Of a DNA stretch of 64,000 nucleotides, positions 1 to 34,441 are shown piece after piece. The notes under the pieces were generated by a model. It did no database searches, was not told where the DNA came from, and saw only the letters and a list, made by a program, of their open reading frames with translations. Within the stretch, counting starts at the first letter, position 1. Each line of letters begins with the position of its first letter. This stretch comes from Petrosia ficiformis. Its lineage: Eukaryota; Porifera; Demospongiae; Haplosclerida; Petrosiidae. Both the position numbers and the translations under genes were made by a program. The stretch is from positions 2,689,327 through 2,753,326 of the forward strand of contig OX345646.1 in the NCBI GenBank assembly GCA_947044365.1, in the 5' to 3' direction.

Positions 1-185
1 TAGTCTAAAATGTTTTACTAAAGCATGAAGTATTTTATGAATGTTTGCTGTTTTGAAAATACACAATGTACTTTGACAATATACAAATACAAATACTTGT
101 AAAATTACAAACAAATATCGTTACAAACCTTCAAATACTAAACAAATATGCTAAAAATGTAAATACTAATATTTGAGTAATTTGA

Positions 186-567
186 ATACCGTATAGCGGT
201 AAATTTTCACGGGTCCAAAATTTCACGAAAAAACAGTATTCCACTTCAGAATAAAATTTCACGATTTTAATTTTCACGTTTGCAACAGCTCGAACAGCTT
301 CATTCGCCTCTTTAATGCCAGTATCTCTTAGTGATAATGGACCTTTAGGATTTGGTAAGTTACTAACTGGCTCAAAGTAACGATAAAGAGCCATGCTCAC
401 TTTGCTCGAACTCGTGAAACTATTTTAACTTCACACGCTGATCACGTGAATATGTCAGATAATTAGAAGGCGTGGTTATTAGCAGGGTGCTTAATTTCAC
501 GAATTTGAACTTGCTCGTGAAAAACGTGAAAAATTGCACCCAGTGAAAATTTCCCGCTATACGGTAT
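186..567. mobile_element. Foldback/MITE-like element with 14-bp inverted ends
   Basis: The left end ATACCGTATAGCGG is repeated inverted at the right end (537-567), and similarity continues inward as AAATTTTCAC. If TA is the target site, the ends are CCGTATAGCGG, as in Tc1/mariner-type elements, but this is not certain. On the minus strand the interior holds an open frame beginning MSMALYRYFEPVSNLPNPK (131-400), which looks like the first codons of a transposase-type ORF kept inside a deleted, non-autonomous copy. The gene assignment of that fragment is inference. Confidence 0.7.
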
Positions 568-623
568 TTTATTTACTCCCATATTACCTACTTTAATCTC
601 AAAAGTGGTGTTTGCCTACTCAT

Positions 624-786
624 CAGACATGGGGTAATAGTAATCCACTGATATTTTAAGGTGATAGTAATAGTAATATATTACATTGACTGGAGGTGAT
701 AGTAATAGTAATAGTAAATTAGTAATATACTGATTTTTAAAATAATAGTAATATATTACATTGCATTGTAATTGACCCCATGTCTG
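624..786. mobile_element. 163-bp hAT-type MITE with near-perfect 8-bp target duplication
   Basis: Perfect 12-bp terminal inverted repeats: CAGACATGGGGT at 624-635 and ACCCCATGTCTG at 775-786. The 8 bases to the left (CTACTCAT, 616-623) and to the right (CTACTTAT, 787-794) match at 7 of 8 positions. An 8-bp duplication and ends starting with CAG are typical of hAT elements. The interior is made of GATAGTAATAGTAAT-like short repeats and has no coding capacity. Confidence 0.75.
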
Positions 787-919
787 CTACTTATTGAAAC
801 ATGATTAATTTTATAACAATTTCTATTGTCTAAAGTAATATTTAAAATCAAAATACTTGTAAAAAATATTATAAATATACAAGAACATAAAAAATACTAT
901 TTAACAAGATACATGTATA

Positions 920-1260
920 TAGAGAAAAATGTATCCCTATGCCTGAAACACATTAGCATATTATTTTGATTATCTACTCTGTTTACCATTTAAAGGATCT
1001 TGTAGAACTTTGGGGATATATTTCAGGTAGAATAGCTAGCTATTAAATAGTTCCAGTTTCTACGTGAACAAGTAAGCTACACAGCTTTCTTGAGCGAACT
1101 ACACCCATTACACATGTAATTGACCGAGCTCCCGGGAATGGCTTAACTTCCTTAACTACATATACAACGCATAATTGCATAAGTGGCCACAAAGTATAGT
1201 TCGAACCCGTGGGAAAGCAATCATAGGGACGGGCAATAAAAACTCGATGAACATACATTT
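920..1260. repeat. Dispersed repeat copy, family also at 61460-61910
   Basis: This stretch and 61460-61910 share, in the same order and orientation, a CCCTATG...CTGAAACACAT segment, TGATTATCTACTCTGTTTAC, ATATTTCAGGTAG, a GACCGAGC(T/C)CCCGGGAATG block and the terminal GTTCGAACCCGTGGGAAAGC. Shorter pieces of the same family occur at 29985-30090, 40425-40480, 50480-50560 and 54575-54605. It is non-coding; whether it is a MITE or a SINE is unclear. Confidence 0.7.
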
Positions 1261-3393
1261 GAAATAAAAGGAGGGCTTGCTCAAACTTCCAGCTATGTCA
1301 GCAACACTTCTATTGCTGTCTGCTCCTTCTGGATCACCTCCACAAATTTATAGACACGTGTACAGTCACTATTCAAAACCTACTGGACAATCTTATTCCA
1401 TTAATCAATGAGGCCTTTGACATGGCCGCTTTCAATGAGTAGGGGAAACACCACTTTTTAGCTTAAAGTACATGTAGGTGAAATGGGAGTAGGCAAATAG
1501 AGAATAACTCATATAACATAGCAAAGAGCAGGTGTAAACAAACATGAGTGTGTATTTTGCGCTTCATTGCATAACCTACAACCAATCAGATGTCTTGAAA
1601 TGTGTGCAATAAGTTCATGTAAACTTTCACATATTACATCATTATTATTATTGTACAATCATTATAGTTACAGCAGGCAGTATACACGAAGGGGTCAAAA
1701 TCTTTGGACAAATTCCTTTATGGCTTCATAATCGTAACACGTAAATTTTAAATTATATTCATAGCAACTTTGATCATGAATTTTATTGTCGTCTGAAACA
1801 GTTTATACAAGTAAGCCACAAAGCTTTGATCAGTTTTAATTTAAATTTCAAAGCACATGTAGATCCCCAAAATGGAACCAAAGATCACAGAAATTGGTGT
1901 TTTCCATGCTTTATATATCAGCTGTATTGAAGATGCAGGGTCCCAAACTTGTAACACTAATAATACAGCTATCACTCAATTCGCGAACCAACTTGCAGGG
2001 TCTTGAGATATCTGTGAATAATTTGCACAAAAATCAAAGTCGAGGAATTTCTAATTAGCTGAAAAGTTGGGTCAGCTAATCAATGGATTTCTCTGAAGGT
2101 AAAGTAGTTTGTGTCTATCTTTTTACATCGTAGCTAATACACATATAATACTATTTATTGAATATAAAATTAAAAGTATAAATGAAAGTATATATGAGTT
2201 TTGATGAAAACAAAAGGGTGGATATGGTCAGTAAATTGTCATGCTCTGTTGTTGTCAATCTTTATTCTTTTGACTTGAAACTAATATATGTTGTAGTCTC
2301 TTTACTTATGACTGTATTATATAAGTTTCAGCATTCCAAATAGTCTGTGAATAATTTGCTCAAAAATCAAACATGGGACATTTTAGAAAATATGGGAGTT
2401 AAATAGCTGTTGTGTTTCATGAATAACAAGCTGGATCTCTGTTGACTATTATTTCCTTGAAGGCTGACATCTCTTCTACCAGTGTGTTCACTGACAGCAG
2501 TATCTAACAGTAAAATTTCAATCTACAAATGTTTAAAGTCATACGCATTAGGCTAAATTGCACTACCATAGTTTTCAATACAGAATCCACACAAGTGCGT
2601 TACTTCCTGTTGTCCAAGGAAGTGTAGCCCCTTCGTGTATACTGAGGGCTGCATTTTTTTATTCATACTAGCATGGTTTCTGTTTATAGCAGCAAATATT
2701 TACCAATCCTAACAATGTGACCTACATGTAAGTGTAGGAAAGTATGTTAGCTCAACATCAAAAACCAGGAAGTTGATTACTTACTGTATGGTTGTAGTTA
2801 ACATAACTGGTAATAACTATTAGGTAGAGCATGTACATGGATTTACCTGTATTGTGCTTGTGCTTCAATAATCGTTCAATTGGATAATTTCAGTTACATA
2901 CCTTTGACTCATGTATTATTACACGCTAATATTAACAGATAATGACTATACTGTTTACATGTACCTACCAATTACTGATATGTTAGCACCTGCCTTCTAC
3001 ATATAGTATCTCAATGCAAATGTGAATTTTCTCAATAACTTCAGCTATCATTATTAGTACAATTATGACAATATTAGTTACATCACACTTAACTAACCAA
3101 TACTGATGCTCTCCGATACCAATTGAAAATCATGCATTGATACTTGTCTAATGGCAGCAAGTCTAATTAAATAATCTAATTGGTTATCATTCTTTAAGTC
3201 AGTTATATTTCTCAGTCTTAGTTGTTATATAATTTATCAACCATTTTTAGGAGGTATGTACATGTATATACCAGATTATTACCAGTTGTTCAGAGGTTTA
3301 TGTTTATGATATACCCCTGAGCCTCGAGTTATATCCACATAAAACATGATTTTATTTCTCATATTTTTATTTATATTGATTTAATCATTTCAG
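1261..3393. other. Non-coding stretch left of the unidentified gene
   Basis: No exon that I can defend. The region is AT-rich with scattered TACATGTA words. It presumably belongs to an intron of the gene whose last exons begin at 3394. Confidence 0.4.
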
Positions 3394-4235
3394 TGTGTTT
3401 GACAAACTGTTGATTCCTTACCCAAAGAGAAAAGTTATCACAGATGATGAACCAGGAGGTAAAGAAGAAAAACCAGACCAAAAAGTAAAATTCATAGTTA
3501 TATACCTGATGAGTCATAATTATGTACATTTTTTTACTTATATATTCTATTCAGCAGAAATTAAATCAATCTGATAATAGTGGTCCAGCTACAAAGAAGA
3601 TGAAACTAAATCCCTCATCAAGTTCTGATATTCATGTGCCTGCAGTAAGTGTTCACTACATTTTACTATAAATAAGAATACCTATATTATCTTTGTATTG
3701 GCATGGTGCCCTAAGCTATATGTGATAATATATCCTATTTGTGCAGTATAGTCTTGCATAACCATACCCAACCTACTATGAAGAAAGGGTCTGGTCAACC
3801 CACTGTGGTAGCGTTAGTCAAGAGTTTAGCCAGATTTTTGGCTATTTTAGTAAACTGCTAATAATATTCATAATCAAAATAAGTATATTCATAACTATAC
3901 TTTCCCAGTAGCTGTATGAATATTATTACTACAGTTATGAATTCAATTACCAGTTTGCCAGGTATTTGACAAAGCTAGTAAATGGGTTGACCAGACCCTT
4001 CCTTTGTAGTAGGTTGGGTCTGGCTATGCAAGACTAGTGTCAGTACTCACTCTCTCTCTCACTCACTCACTCACACGCACACACACTACAGAGCTCTTCA
4101 GCAACACAACATCATCATCCGTCATATTCTCATCATCAAATACAACCTCATCGTGGACAAGGGACAACATATGGCTCTGTTAACCAGTCTGCTACATTCC
4201 ATCATCTTCCCCATCGTGGACAAAAGTTTCAGTAA
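3394..4235 (+). CDS. 3' end of an unidentified gene (last three coding exons)
   Basis: Three consecutive exons join in one open frame: 3394-3484 (after TTTCAG, donor GTAAAA), 3555-3644 (after TATTCAG, donor GTAAGT) and 4092-4235 (after CTACAG, ending in TAA at 4233-4235). The first exon is entered with one base carried over, so earlier exons lie to the left; I could not find them in 1-3390. The encoded tail is hydrophilic. It starts VFDKLLIPYPKRKV, continues through an acidic/lysine stretch and a KKMK patch that could be a nuclear signal, and ends in a His/Ser/Gln-rich segment with the pair PHRGQ...PHRGQ just before the stop. The second intron holds the foldback element 3749-4036. I do not recognise the family. 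The splice sites and kept frame support a real gene; the function is unknown. Confidence 0.6.
3749..4036. mobile_element. 288-bp foldback MITE in an intron
   Basis: Inverted arms of about 50 bp: the left arm begins TAGTCTTGCATA and runs through a GGGTCTGGTCAACCCA block; the right arm is its reverse complement, ending TATGCAAGACTA. The flanks GTGCAGTA (left) and GTGTCAGTA (right) differ by one inserted base and look like an aged 8-bp target duplication. It lies wholly within the intron between coding exons 3555-3644 and 4092-4235. Confidence 0.75.
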
Positions 4236-4564
4236 TCATTTTTGTTTTGGCTTATTTTTATTTATAATAACTAATTATTATTATTATTATCATTATTAAT
4301 CATTTGAAATGGAGAGTATGGCACCCCCAACTATATAAATTGGTTAAAAATTACTATGAATAGAAGATGATGTGCAGCCTAACATTTGCTACAAGGATGT
4401 ACCAGTGTTAAGAAGGGTGATAAGAACATGATTAGACGCAAAAAAATGTCAGTTTGCATAACAACACATGATATAGTGATGTCTGTACTCTTGTGACAAT
4501 AAAATTTAAGGTCATTAAAAGATGCCAAGGAAGAGAAAATAGCTAATGTACTACACTGCAATAT

Positions 4565-5888
4565 ATATTTGATATCTACTGCTCTTCTGATAACAATTGT
4601 ACATCAAAAACCACAGAGGTGAGTTATCAAATGTCTTCAAAGTATAATAGTGTTAATACTACCTCAGTCATATCAGCAACTTTACATCAATCACATAACT
4701 CCAAAAGAATTTGCCCATGATCATTTGATCAAAAATACTTTCTTTTCCCCGTTCAAAGAGATCTGGATTGTCCTAGACTGATTGCTGGAGACAGTCATTA
4801 CATGAAAAACACTTCATACTGGTTTTATAAATAATAGAATCTTTAATTTATTTTTAAAAGCTTACTTCAAAATGTTCCTCAACTTTGAAAGAGTTTTCTA
4901 GTAGTTTCTATATCTCTGAAATAGAAACAGGAATTTCCTATTACATTTGATATATTAATATATTATAAACCAGTTCGTATTCTGCAGTATATACGAGTAA
5001 TAAAGAATATTTCTTGTCCTCAAAATGTTTATTGTATTCACATTGACAAGAAAGCACCACAATGGTGGTCCCAATCTCTCAAGGACTTTGCAAACTGTTT
5101 CCCTAATGTCATGAATCCACTCAATGTAGTTTATACCTCATCAGCAATACTGTATGCTCATTTTCATGAGCTATTGGAGAGTAATCATGACTGGAAATAG
5201 TTTACATGGTAGCTACAGAAATACCACTGGTCACTAATAGACAAATGGTTGAAGTATTACAAAAGATGAACGGTTCTAACATCATCTACACAGGCTCAAA
5301 AGCGCTTTAAAAGAATCAAGAGCTCATATTTGGATAACACATAAAGCAATACCTGTGAATAATAGGGTCAGAATTACAGAAGAACGATTAGGTCCTATTC
5401 CATACAATATTTCAGTTTATAAGAATCCTGCTTCAGCTAATTATAATAGTGCTTTGAGCAAAGAATTTGTCTATTTTATATTTAGTGACAAAAGAGCTCT
5501 GCTTTTTCCAAATATTTGAAATATCTCAAAACAGCAGTAGAGTTTTTCTTCAATACAGTCAATTTATTCCCTGATGCTCATGGTGGTCTAAACACACTGC
5601 CACAGAAATTTAAAATGCCATTGATAGCACAAAGAGATTGAATGCTTTCTGAAAAGCATTTTGAGATTATACATGTAGGTTACTGGGAAGGTCGTAAAGT
5701 AGTATATACATGCTATGTGTATTAGTATCAGAGACTTACCTTGATTACAAAAGGCTTTGGAAAAGATGTCATGGTGGTTTCATAACAAGTACTTCATAGA
5801 ATATGATCATGTTGTAATGGACTGTATGGAAAACTTGTTACTACAAAGAAATGTAAAGGAGTATGAAAAAGATTGTTTCATACATTAA
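4565..5888 (+). pseudogene. GT14 (core-2/I-branching GlcNAc-transferase-like) pseudogene
   Basis: A decayed plus-strand copy of the same single-exon family as the two intact genes at 31043-34269, closest to the 31043-32458 copy. Similarity begins in the stem region, where the pieces SVNTTSVIS and DLDCPRL correspond to SVNTTSVIS and DIDCPRL of the intact gene, and runs to the C-terminus (VVMDCMENLLLQRN, then KDCFIH and stop at 5886-5888). The best kept block is 5026-5110, which encodes CIHIDKKAPQWWSQSLKDFA. The reading frame is broken by several in-frame stops (for example after the DWK motif near 5197 and near 5641) and by frameshifts, including a lost segment near 5110 (IIAR missing) and another near 5300. 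No intact product is possible. It probably arose by tandem or segmental duplication, since the family is intronless in any case. Confidence 0.85.
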
Positions 5889-7129
5889 ATGGAAATGTTA
5901 TATGTTATTATTATGCACAGTGACACAGGAATGTGCATGAACTTACACTCAATAATTTGTGTTTTTCAGGAATAGTTTAGGATCAATCTGAAGTGCATGA
6001 CTTGTCAGTCATAATTGTTTTTGTTAATGAATTGTTGGGAGTCGGGCAATTATGTAGTTTTGTTATTCTCTGATCAGAATAACTTTATGAAGTCAAACAC
6101 TAAAGATAAACAACTTACCACATTCATTACTGGTTACCTTGAACTTATAACACAAAATATTTTTGAACGTTTTGACTCGAGGACCTTCTTCAGCTTTCTT
6201 GAAGTCCTCAGGCCGAAACATTCCTTTTATCAAGCATATACACTCCATTTCACTTTTGTCTTGACCCATTTTTATTTATTATAAAAAGCTTTTTAAAGAC
6301 AGATCCATTTGTCATGGGTAGAATAATGATGTCCTCTCTTCAGACATTGTATCAGGCCATAACATTATAGCCAAGATAAAAATAATTGAAGTAATTAATT
6401 ATTGCATATTAATTATTACAATATATATTGCATGTAAATGATGATTATAGAATACCATAACTATTAATTATATATTATAAGAGTTGATAGTGTTCTCATT
6501 TCTGTTTCTGTATCATCTGCAGAGTAAGAAAATAAGTTCAAGGGACATGTTAATCTGTAAGGTAAAATATCTGAAACATTTCTTGCAACATATAGGAGTG
6601 GAATAAGTATAGTGAGTGGAAGTTGTTGTTTGTTGGCAACACAATTGCATGTATAACCATAATACAAGAATATTACAGGAATCTACTGATATATAATATA
6701 TAAATATAAATATATTATATATTGACTTTGTGGTGGTAAACTAAAGATAAAAAGCGACCAGCAAAGTCAAACCAAACAGAGTTTGAATCTTCCTTATAAC
6801 AGTTGTAGGGGAGCTTTAATGGTCAGTGGCAGCAAATCTTCTTTGTAATAGAATTGGTGAAGAGAGCACTAATTCACTCCTAAAATAACGAATGAGGTGT
6901 TTCTTTTACATATAGGGATAAGAGAAGTTACATTCAAAACTATTTGAGTATATTGCTTTGAACATTACTATATACCTCCACCCCTATATACCTCCACGGT
7001 CCACCCCTTAAATATTTCTTTAACACATTTGAAATACAACAAATAAATAAAAATACATGTGGTGTATTTAGCACAGGGTAGGCTGGATTGCTGTAGGTTG
7101 GGCCTGTATTCAAAGAAGCATGTAAACCT
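5889..7129. other. Intergenic stretch between the GT14 pseudogene and the KRR1 3' end
   Basis: No gene recognised. An 89-codon open frame at 6015-6284 has no recognisable domain and is treated as chance. A short AT palindrome lies near 6690-6720. I saw no clear polyadenylation signal for KRR1 in the minus direction here. Confidence 0.5.
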
Positions 7130-30829
<23,700 letters not shown>

Positions 30830-31042
30830 AGCCACGTGTAATCCACAGTTGTCAGTTTAGCATAACTCTTTTTTAAATTAATTCAGTCTTGTAACCACAC
30901 CCCTTAAACAGAGGGCGTGGTTACGTCCTAATCTGCAGCTAGTTGCATGTGCAGAAAAAAAGCGAATAATTATTGTGAAATTACAAGAGATGAATAATTG
31001 TGAAATTACAACAGATGAATAATTATTTGTGAAATTGAATAA

Positions 31043-32458
31043 TTATTCTAAACTACAATCGCTTTCATACTCCTTTACATTTCTTTGTATTAATAAATTT
31101 TCCATACAGTCCATTACAACATGATCATATTCTATGAAGTACTTGTTATGAAACCACCATGACATATTTTCAGAAGCCTTTCGTAATCGAGGTAAGTCTC
31201 TGATACTTACAATACACATACTGTTAACTATGTTACGACCTTCACAGTAACCTTTTATCATAAATTGGCTTTTGGAAATCATCCAATCTCTTTGTGCTAT
31301 CAGTGGCATTTTAAATCTCCGTGGTAGAGTATGTAAACCACCTGGGGCATCAGGAAATAAATTGATTGTGCTAAAGAAAAACTCTACTGCTGTTTTGACT
31401 TTGTTCAAATACTGTGCAAAAGCAAGAGCTCTTTTGTCAGTAAAAATAAAGTTAACAAATTCTTTACTCAAAGCACTGTTAGCAGATGCTGCACTCTTAT
31501 AAACTGAAATACTATAAGGAATAGGACCTAATTTTTCCTTTGTGATTCTAACATTATTTTTCAGAGGTACCGCTTTATGAGTCAGCCAGCTATTGTAAGC
31601 CTTTTGTTTCACAGCTTCCACACCTTTTGTGACAATGTTAGAACCATTCATCTTTTGTAATACTTCAACGATTTGTCTATTAGTGACCAGTGGTATTTCT
31701 GTACCATGTAAACTAATGACATATTTCCAGTCACGATTACTTTCCAACAGCTCATGAAAGCATTTAAAATGAGCATAAAGTATTGCTGATGAGGCATACA
31801 CCACATTGAGTGGATTCCTAGCAATTATCACATTAGGGAAACAGTTTGAAAAGTCCTTGAGAGATTGGGACCACCATTGTGGTGCTTTCTTGTCAATATG
31901 AATACAATAGACATTTTGAGGACGATAAATATTTTTGAGTAGTCGTATATACTGCTGAATACGGACTGGTTTATAATATATTAACATCTCAAATGCAATA
32001 GGAAATTCCTTTTCTATTTCAGAAACATAGAAATTACTAGAAAAATCTTTCGAAGTTGACCAACAGTTTGAATTAAGCTTCTTGATAAAAGTTCTATCAT
32101 AGTAATTAGTATTTTTAAATCCAGTGTGAAGTGTTTTCATGTAATGAATGTCTCCAGCAAACAGTCTAGGACAATCGATATCTTTTTGATTTGGAAAAAG
32201 AAAGTTTTTGGGTTGAAACAATCTTCGACACATTCTCTTAGAGTCATTACTATTAGGTAGTATGGGTGATTCATTTAAGGTTACTGATATGACAGAGGTA
32301 GTATTCACACTATTATACATTTGATAACACACCTCTGTAGCGTTTGATCTTGTTATCATCATTTTTGAAGGCCAACTGGAAAGGAGAACGGTACATATCA
32401 AAATTGATATTATCACATACAAGATTAGTCTTACAAGCCACTTTCTTGTATCTAACAT
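31043..32458 (-). CDS. GT14 family Golgi glycosyltransferase (core-2 GlcNAc-transferase-like), 471 aa
   Basis: Single-exon type II membrane protein: a short cytosolic tail, one hydrophobic anchor at about residues 8-28 (WLVRLILYVIISILICTVLL), a stem with several N-glycosylation sequons (NATE, NTTS, NESP), and a Branch-type catalytic domain at about 150-440. Family hallmarks: EFPIAFEMLIYYK, CIHIDKKAPQWW, DWKYVISLHGTEIPLVTN, LGPIPYSISVYKSAASAN, VEFFFST with E359 at the place of the catalytic Glu of GCNT1 (SPDEYLW), and DLPRLR near the C-terminus. Related enzymes add beta-1,6-GlcNAc to O-glycans or poly-LacNAc in the Golgi; the exact acceptor cannot be read from sequence. Same strand as the paralogue 302 bp upstream and as KRR1 213 bp downstream. 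Ordinary length for the family. Confidence 0.9.
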   Translation of the reverse strand: MLDTRKWLVRLILYVIISILICTVLLSSWPSKMMITRSNATEVCYQMYNSVNTTSVISVTLNESPILPNSNDSKRMCRRLFQPKNFLFPNQKDIDCPRLFAGDIHYMKTLHTGFKNTNYYDRTFIKKLNSNCWSTSKDFSSNFYVSEIEKEFPIAFEMLIYYKPVRIQQYIRLLKNIYRPQNVYCIHIDKKAPQWWSQSLKDFSNCFPNVIIARNPLNVVYASSAILYAHFKCFHELLESNRDWKYVISLHGTEIPLVTNRQIVEVLQKMNGSNIVTKGVEAVKQKAYNSWLTHKAVPLKNNVRITKEKLGPIPYSISVYKSAASANSALSKEFVNFIFTDKRALAFAQYLNKVKTAVEFFFSTINLFPDAPGGLHTLPRRFKMPLIAQRDWMISKSQFMIKGYCEGRNIVNSMCIVSIRDLPRLRKASENMSWWFHNKYFIEYDHVVMDCMENLLIQRNVKEYESDCSLE

Positions 32459-32760
32459 AGCTACCGGGAATGAGTTCCTCCCACTTTAATTAAGGAATGT
32501 GTGCGCGCGCATATACAATCTTTGTCAAGTATTCTCCGTAAATGCATTCCGAATTCTGGATTCCATAGAAGTGTAATTCTACTATATATTATATGTGCTA
32601 ACATACTTTGACCGAGTGCTCCTTATGTATAGTCTACAAAAAGTACAAATGAATAATGATAATAACACCATTCAGTATTGTTACAAATTTACAAAATGTG
32701 AATGAAAGTTGGGAGATAAAATTAATAGTTCATAAATACGGACTACTCTGTGTATGAGAA

Positions 32761-34269
32761 TCAATAGTTACTGCAGTCTTTTTCATACTCATTCCCATTT
32801 CTCTGTAGTAATAAATTTTCCATACAGTCCATTACAACATGATCATATTCTATAAAGTACTTGTTATGAAACCACCATGACATATTTATGGAAGCATTTC
32901 GTAATCGAGGTAAATCACTCGAACTAACTATACAAATATTATGAACGACTCTACGTCGCATACAGTACTTCCTAAATGTTTTTCGTTTGAAAACCCAATC
33001 TCGATGAGCTACAACCGGTATTTCACTTTCATTTCCTTGATATGTATGATATCCACCGGGTGCTTCTGGTAGAGAATTGACTGTGCTAAAGAAGAATTCA
33101 ACTCCAGATTGGACATCTTTAAGGAATTTGGCAAAAGCAACAGCCTTTTTGTTAGTCAACATGAAATTCACAAAGCGTTCACTGAAGGCACTGTTAGCTG
33201 ATGCAGCACTCTTGTAGACAGATAGATTAAATGGTATAGGACCAAGAGATTCATTTGTTAAAATTACACGTTTGCCTTCGTTCACTGACTTTGCCTTGTA
33301 AGTTATCCATGCATGTGACTGTGCATCCTCTTTAGAAGAATCTTCACCTCTTTGAATCAGATTAGAACCATTCATCTTTTGTAACACTTCAACCATTTGT
33401 CGGTTAGTAATCAAAGGTAGCTCAGTACCATGTAAACTAATGACATATTTCCAGTCACGAGGAGTCTCCAGTAGCTCACGAAAACATTTAAAATGAGCAT
33501 AAAGTATTGATGATGTTGCATAGTCTACCTTTACAGGGTTTCTAGCAATTATCACATTAGGGAAACAGTTTGCAAAGTCCTTGAGAGATTGGGACCACCA
33601 TTGCGGTGCTTTCTTGTCAATGTGAATACAATAGACATTTTGAGGACGATAAATATTTTTGAGTAGTCGTATGTACTGCTGAATACGGACTGGTTTATAA
33701 TATATTAACATCTCAAATGCAATAGGAAATTCCATTTCCATTTTGGACACATAGAAACTGTTCATAAAATCATTAAACACTGATGAACAATTTGAGGTAA
33801 GACTATCCATAAACAATCCATCAGATATAGTGTTCTTCCATTTCTTTAAAGTTATATGAACTAATCTAGCATGCCTAACATTTCTTTGAAATAACAAAGC
33901 ACAATTTGCATCGACTTTGACAGTACCTTTCAACTTCATTAGGTGTCTTAGTGGGTTTCTGAAATTAAATGTTAACTTGCAGTTGTCTTGCTGAAGATGA
34001 TTATGATCATTATTGGTTTTCAAGGCGTCATGTATAGAATCGTTACTTTTATCTGACTGATTAGAAATCCATTCTCGGTTATTCACATCTAACACATTTT
34101 CATATTTGATATCAAAGTAGGGTGGCTGTATATCCCTAGTTTGTATCAGAGAATTCGAAGGCTGTGAAACGACGGCTAAAGATACCCAAGTCCATCGTAT
34201 CATTGAGAAACAAACTAATAAGACGATTGTATAGCAGATTTTCTTCTTTTTGAACATCATCGTCATCAA
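32761..34269 (-). CDS. GT14 family Golgi glycosyltransferase paralogue, 502 aa
   Basis: Intronless paralogue of the 31043-32458 gene with a longer, diverged N-terminal region: KKKK at residues 7-10, a hydrophobic anchor at about 11-34, and an Asn/Asp-rich stem with sequons NQSD, NDSI and NCSS. Catalytic domain from about 179: EFPIAFEMLIYYK, CIHIDKKAPQWW, DWKYVISLHGTELPLITN, VEFFFST (E391, the expected catalytic Glu), CIVSSSDLPRLR and MSWWFHNKYFIEYDHVVMD. One stretch of 66 residues (180-245) differs from the paralogue at only one position while the flanks differ widely, which looks like gene conversion. Several Met codons lie at the start (MMTMM); the first is taken. It lies 172 bp downstream of the CFAP298 stop. 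The acceptor is unknown. Confidence 0.9.
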   Translation of the reverse strand: MMTMMFKKKKICYTIVLLVCFSMIRWTWVSLAVVSQPSNSLIQTRDIQPPYFDIKYENVLDVNNREWISNQSDKSNDSIHDALKTNNDHNHLQQDNCKLTFNFRNPLRHLMKLKGTVKVDANCALLFQRNVRHARLVHITLKKWKNTISDGLFMDSLTSNCSSVFNDFMNSFYVSKMEMEFPIAFEMLIYYKPVRIQQYIRLLKNIYRPQNVYCIHIDKKAPQWWSQSLKDFANCFPNVIIARNPVKVDYATSSILYAHFKCFRELLETPRDWKYVISLHGTELPLITNRQMVEVLQKMNGSNLIQRGEDSSKEDAQSHAWITYKAKSVNEGKRVILTNESLGPIPFNLSVYKSAASANSAFSERFVNFMLTNKKAVAFAKFLKDVQSGVEFFFSTVNSLPEAPGGYHTYQGNESEIPVVAHRDWVFKRKTFRKYCMRRRVVHNICIVSSSDLPRLRNASINMSWWFHNKYFIEYDHVVMDCMENLLLQRNGNEYEKDCSNY

Positions 34270-34441
34270 TGGGCATGGATTAATAAATTATGATTATTTA
34301 ACCGCAGGAATCCTTAATTATTAAAATTGCATTCCAGTAAACATGATAATTAATTAATTATAATTACGTAATTTAAATTACAATAATAATACATGTAATT
34401 AGCTGTGTTCTGTGTGTCGTTGTGTGTGTCGTTTTGAACGT

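Noticed and set aside
2041..2105. Possible upstream exon of the unidentified gene ending before GTAAAG
   Set aside because: Every frame has a stop codon before the donor.
31272..31502. 76-codon plus-strand frame
   Set aside because: Shadow of the GT14 gene on the opposite strand.
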